NCBI GenBank assembly: GCA_024231375.1
Contig: JAAEQP010000145.1
Location: forward strand, 1-6,940
Direction of reading: 5' to 3'
Origin: a bacterium
GTDB lineage: Bacteria > Hydrogenedentota > Hydrogenedentia > Hydrogenedentiales > SLHB01
DNA: 6,940 nucleotides
Part shown: in pieces, positions 6,077 to 6,940 of the stretch
Numbering within the stretch: position 1 is the first letter of the stretch
Layout of the letters: each line of letters begins with the position of its first letter
Notes under the pieces: generated by a model
What the model was told of the DNA's origin: nothing
Database searches by the model: none
Seen by the model: only the letters and a program-made list of their open reading frames with translations
Translations under genes and position numbers: made by a program

Positions 6077-6940
6077 GTGGTTACGAAACCTGTTCTGCTG
6101 CTGGCGTTTACGGCGGCTTGCTCCGTATGCGTCGCTGACCCGGTTGACCCGCAGTCCGGCCTGATTCGGGTGTTCTTTGACGACATCGCCATGTCTCGTC
6201 CTAACTCCATGGCGGTCGCCGACCGTATCGACCTGGATACGGGTACCACTATCAACGATTGTGCCTATGTCTGGATGGGGTATGTGGTTGCGCCCGTCGC
6301 TGGCGAGATGACGTTCTTCGCCGAGGCCGACAATGGGTTACGGCTCTTCCTGGATGGCAAGGCCGTCATCGACGGTTGGGGCGAGGGGCTCGCGCGCGAG
6401 GGTGAATTCCGGTTCGCGGCTGAGGGCGAGGCGGTCCCCTTGCGGTTGACCCATTTCCAATTCGGCGGCTCGGCTCACATGCGTTTGTACTGGTCGTGGC
6501 CCGGCCACCCTCGCGAACTGATCCCCGCTGATGCCTTCCGCCACGACGCCCGCGATCTTCAAGCGGCATCCGACATGCTGGAGGGACCCATGAACGCCGA
6601 AGAGGTACCCCTGACCGAATCCGGCGCGCGACTCCACGAGCCCGGCGCCGTCACTGCCTCCACGGAGCCAATCCCACTCGGGCGCGGACCGCACCTTTTC
6701 ATCGACGACTTCCTAATCGCGTCGAGCGAGAACGTCCGCCGGGTGGTGAACACCCCTGAACGCGATCCCGCCATCCCGAATCCCATCGTGACGGGCATAG
6801 AGGACGGGTGTTTTCAGCCCTACGTGTCAGTTGTCCGGGACCCCGACTCGCGCCGGTTCCGCATGTGGTACGGCCGGTACACGCGGGACCGCGACACTGT
6901 CCGTTCGCGCATCGGCTACATGGAATCCCACGACGGCATC
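6077..6940 (+). CDS. Secreted PA14-domain protein with start of a glycosidase-like beta-propeller (partial)
   Basis: Seen: 288 codons open from a GTG at 6077 to the window end, no stop reached. The GTG is chosen for GGGAGG (6063-6068) at 8-nt spacing and because a promoter lies just upstream. Residues 1-20 (MVTKPVLLLAFTAACSVCVA) are a signal peptide, cut probably after CVA. The internal TAAC is a poor lipobox, so lipidation is unlikely. Residues about 27-155 are a PA14-type beta-barrel: GLIRVFFDD, then YVWMGYVVAPVAGEMTFFAE, ADNGLRLFLDGKAVIDGW, and later HMRLYWSWPG. After a linker, GRGPHLFIDDFLIASS (203-217) and FQPYVSVVRDPDSRRFRMWYGRY (246-268) resemble the first blade of the GH32/GH43-like propeller proteins common in planctomycete-type genomes. 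PA14 domains bind carbohydrate in several glycosidases and adhesins. Inferred role: extracellular glycan binding or cleavage. The catalytic residues lie beyond the window, so enzymatic activity is not shown. Confidence 0.75.
   Translation, partial: MVTKPVLLLAFTAACSVCVADPVDPQSGLIRVFFDDIAMSRPNSMAVADRIDLDTGTTINDCAYVWMGYVVAPVAGEMTFFAEADNGLRLFLDGKAVIDGWGEGLAREGEFRFAAEGEAVPLRLTHFQFGGSAHMRLYWSWPGHPRELIPADAFRHDARDLQAASDMLEGPMNAEEVPLTESGARLHEPGAVTASTEPIPLGRGPHLFIDDFLIASSENVRRVVNTPERDPAIPNPIVTGIEDGCFQPYVSVVRDPDSRRFRMWYGRYTRDRDTVRSRIGYMESHDGI

Noticed and set aside
1..6940. Search for a defence, mobile or CRISPR-type system
   Set aside because: No transposase, integrase, nuclease, reverse transcriptase, direct-repeat array, tRNA-adjacent attachment site or toxin-antitoxin pair could be found. 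All long frames are explained by the five genes or their shadows.

Overview
The window is GC-rich (roughly 60% by eye) and carries five protein-coding genes in mixed orientation, two of them cut by the window edges. Three encode exported, multi-domain proteins that pair carbohydrate-binding-like modules with an enzyme or enzyme-like core. Several starts are GTG behind purine-rich Shine-Dalgarno sequences. This gene style is typical of heterotrophic Planctomycetota, Lentisphaerota/Verrucomicrobiota or Hydrogenedentota. That placement is inferred from gene content and cannot be narrowed from the sequence alone. There is no sign of a phage, transposon, CRISPR array, tRNA or rRNA.

Layout. (1) Positions 1-1072, minus: N-terminal 357 codons of a secreted SGNH/GDSL-type hydrolase with a jelly-roll-like N-terminal module; the C-terminus lies outside the window. 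(2) 1073-1254: divergent intergenic region with a small inverted repeat. (3) 1255-2814, plus: a 519-residue multi-spanning membrane glycosyltransferase of the GT39/ArnT-like (PMT_2) type. (4) 2837-5116, minus, tail-to-tail with the glycosyltransferase after a 22-bp gap: a 759-residue secreted FAD-dependent oxidoreductase flanked by an N-terminal binding-like domain and a C-terminal discoidin-like domain. (5) 5117-5398: intergenic region with a good extended -10 promoter for the oxidoreductase and two hairpins, one built from degenerate 9-nt units. (6) 5399-5860, minus: a 153-residue YbaK/EbsC-type aminoacyl-tRNA deacylase. (7) 5861-6076: divergent region with a promoter candidate in each direction. 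(8) 6077-6940, plus: the start of a secreted PA14-domain protein that runs into what looks like the first blade of a glycosidase-type beta-propeller.

The genes do not form one operon. Each has its own upstream region, and the strand order is -, +, -, -, +. Three of the five (hydrolase, oxidoreductase, PA14 protein) fit extracellular or periplasmic work on glycans. The glycosyltransferase would decorate a lipid or surface glycan, and the YbaK-like protein is a housekeeping translation-fidelity gene. I see no coherent new multi-gene system. The most unusual items are the 9-nt-periodic palindrome at 5301-5335 and the Sec-type export signal on a flavoenzyme.
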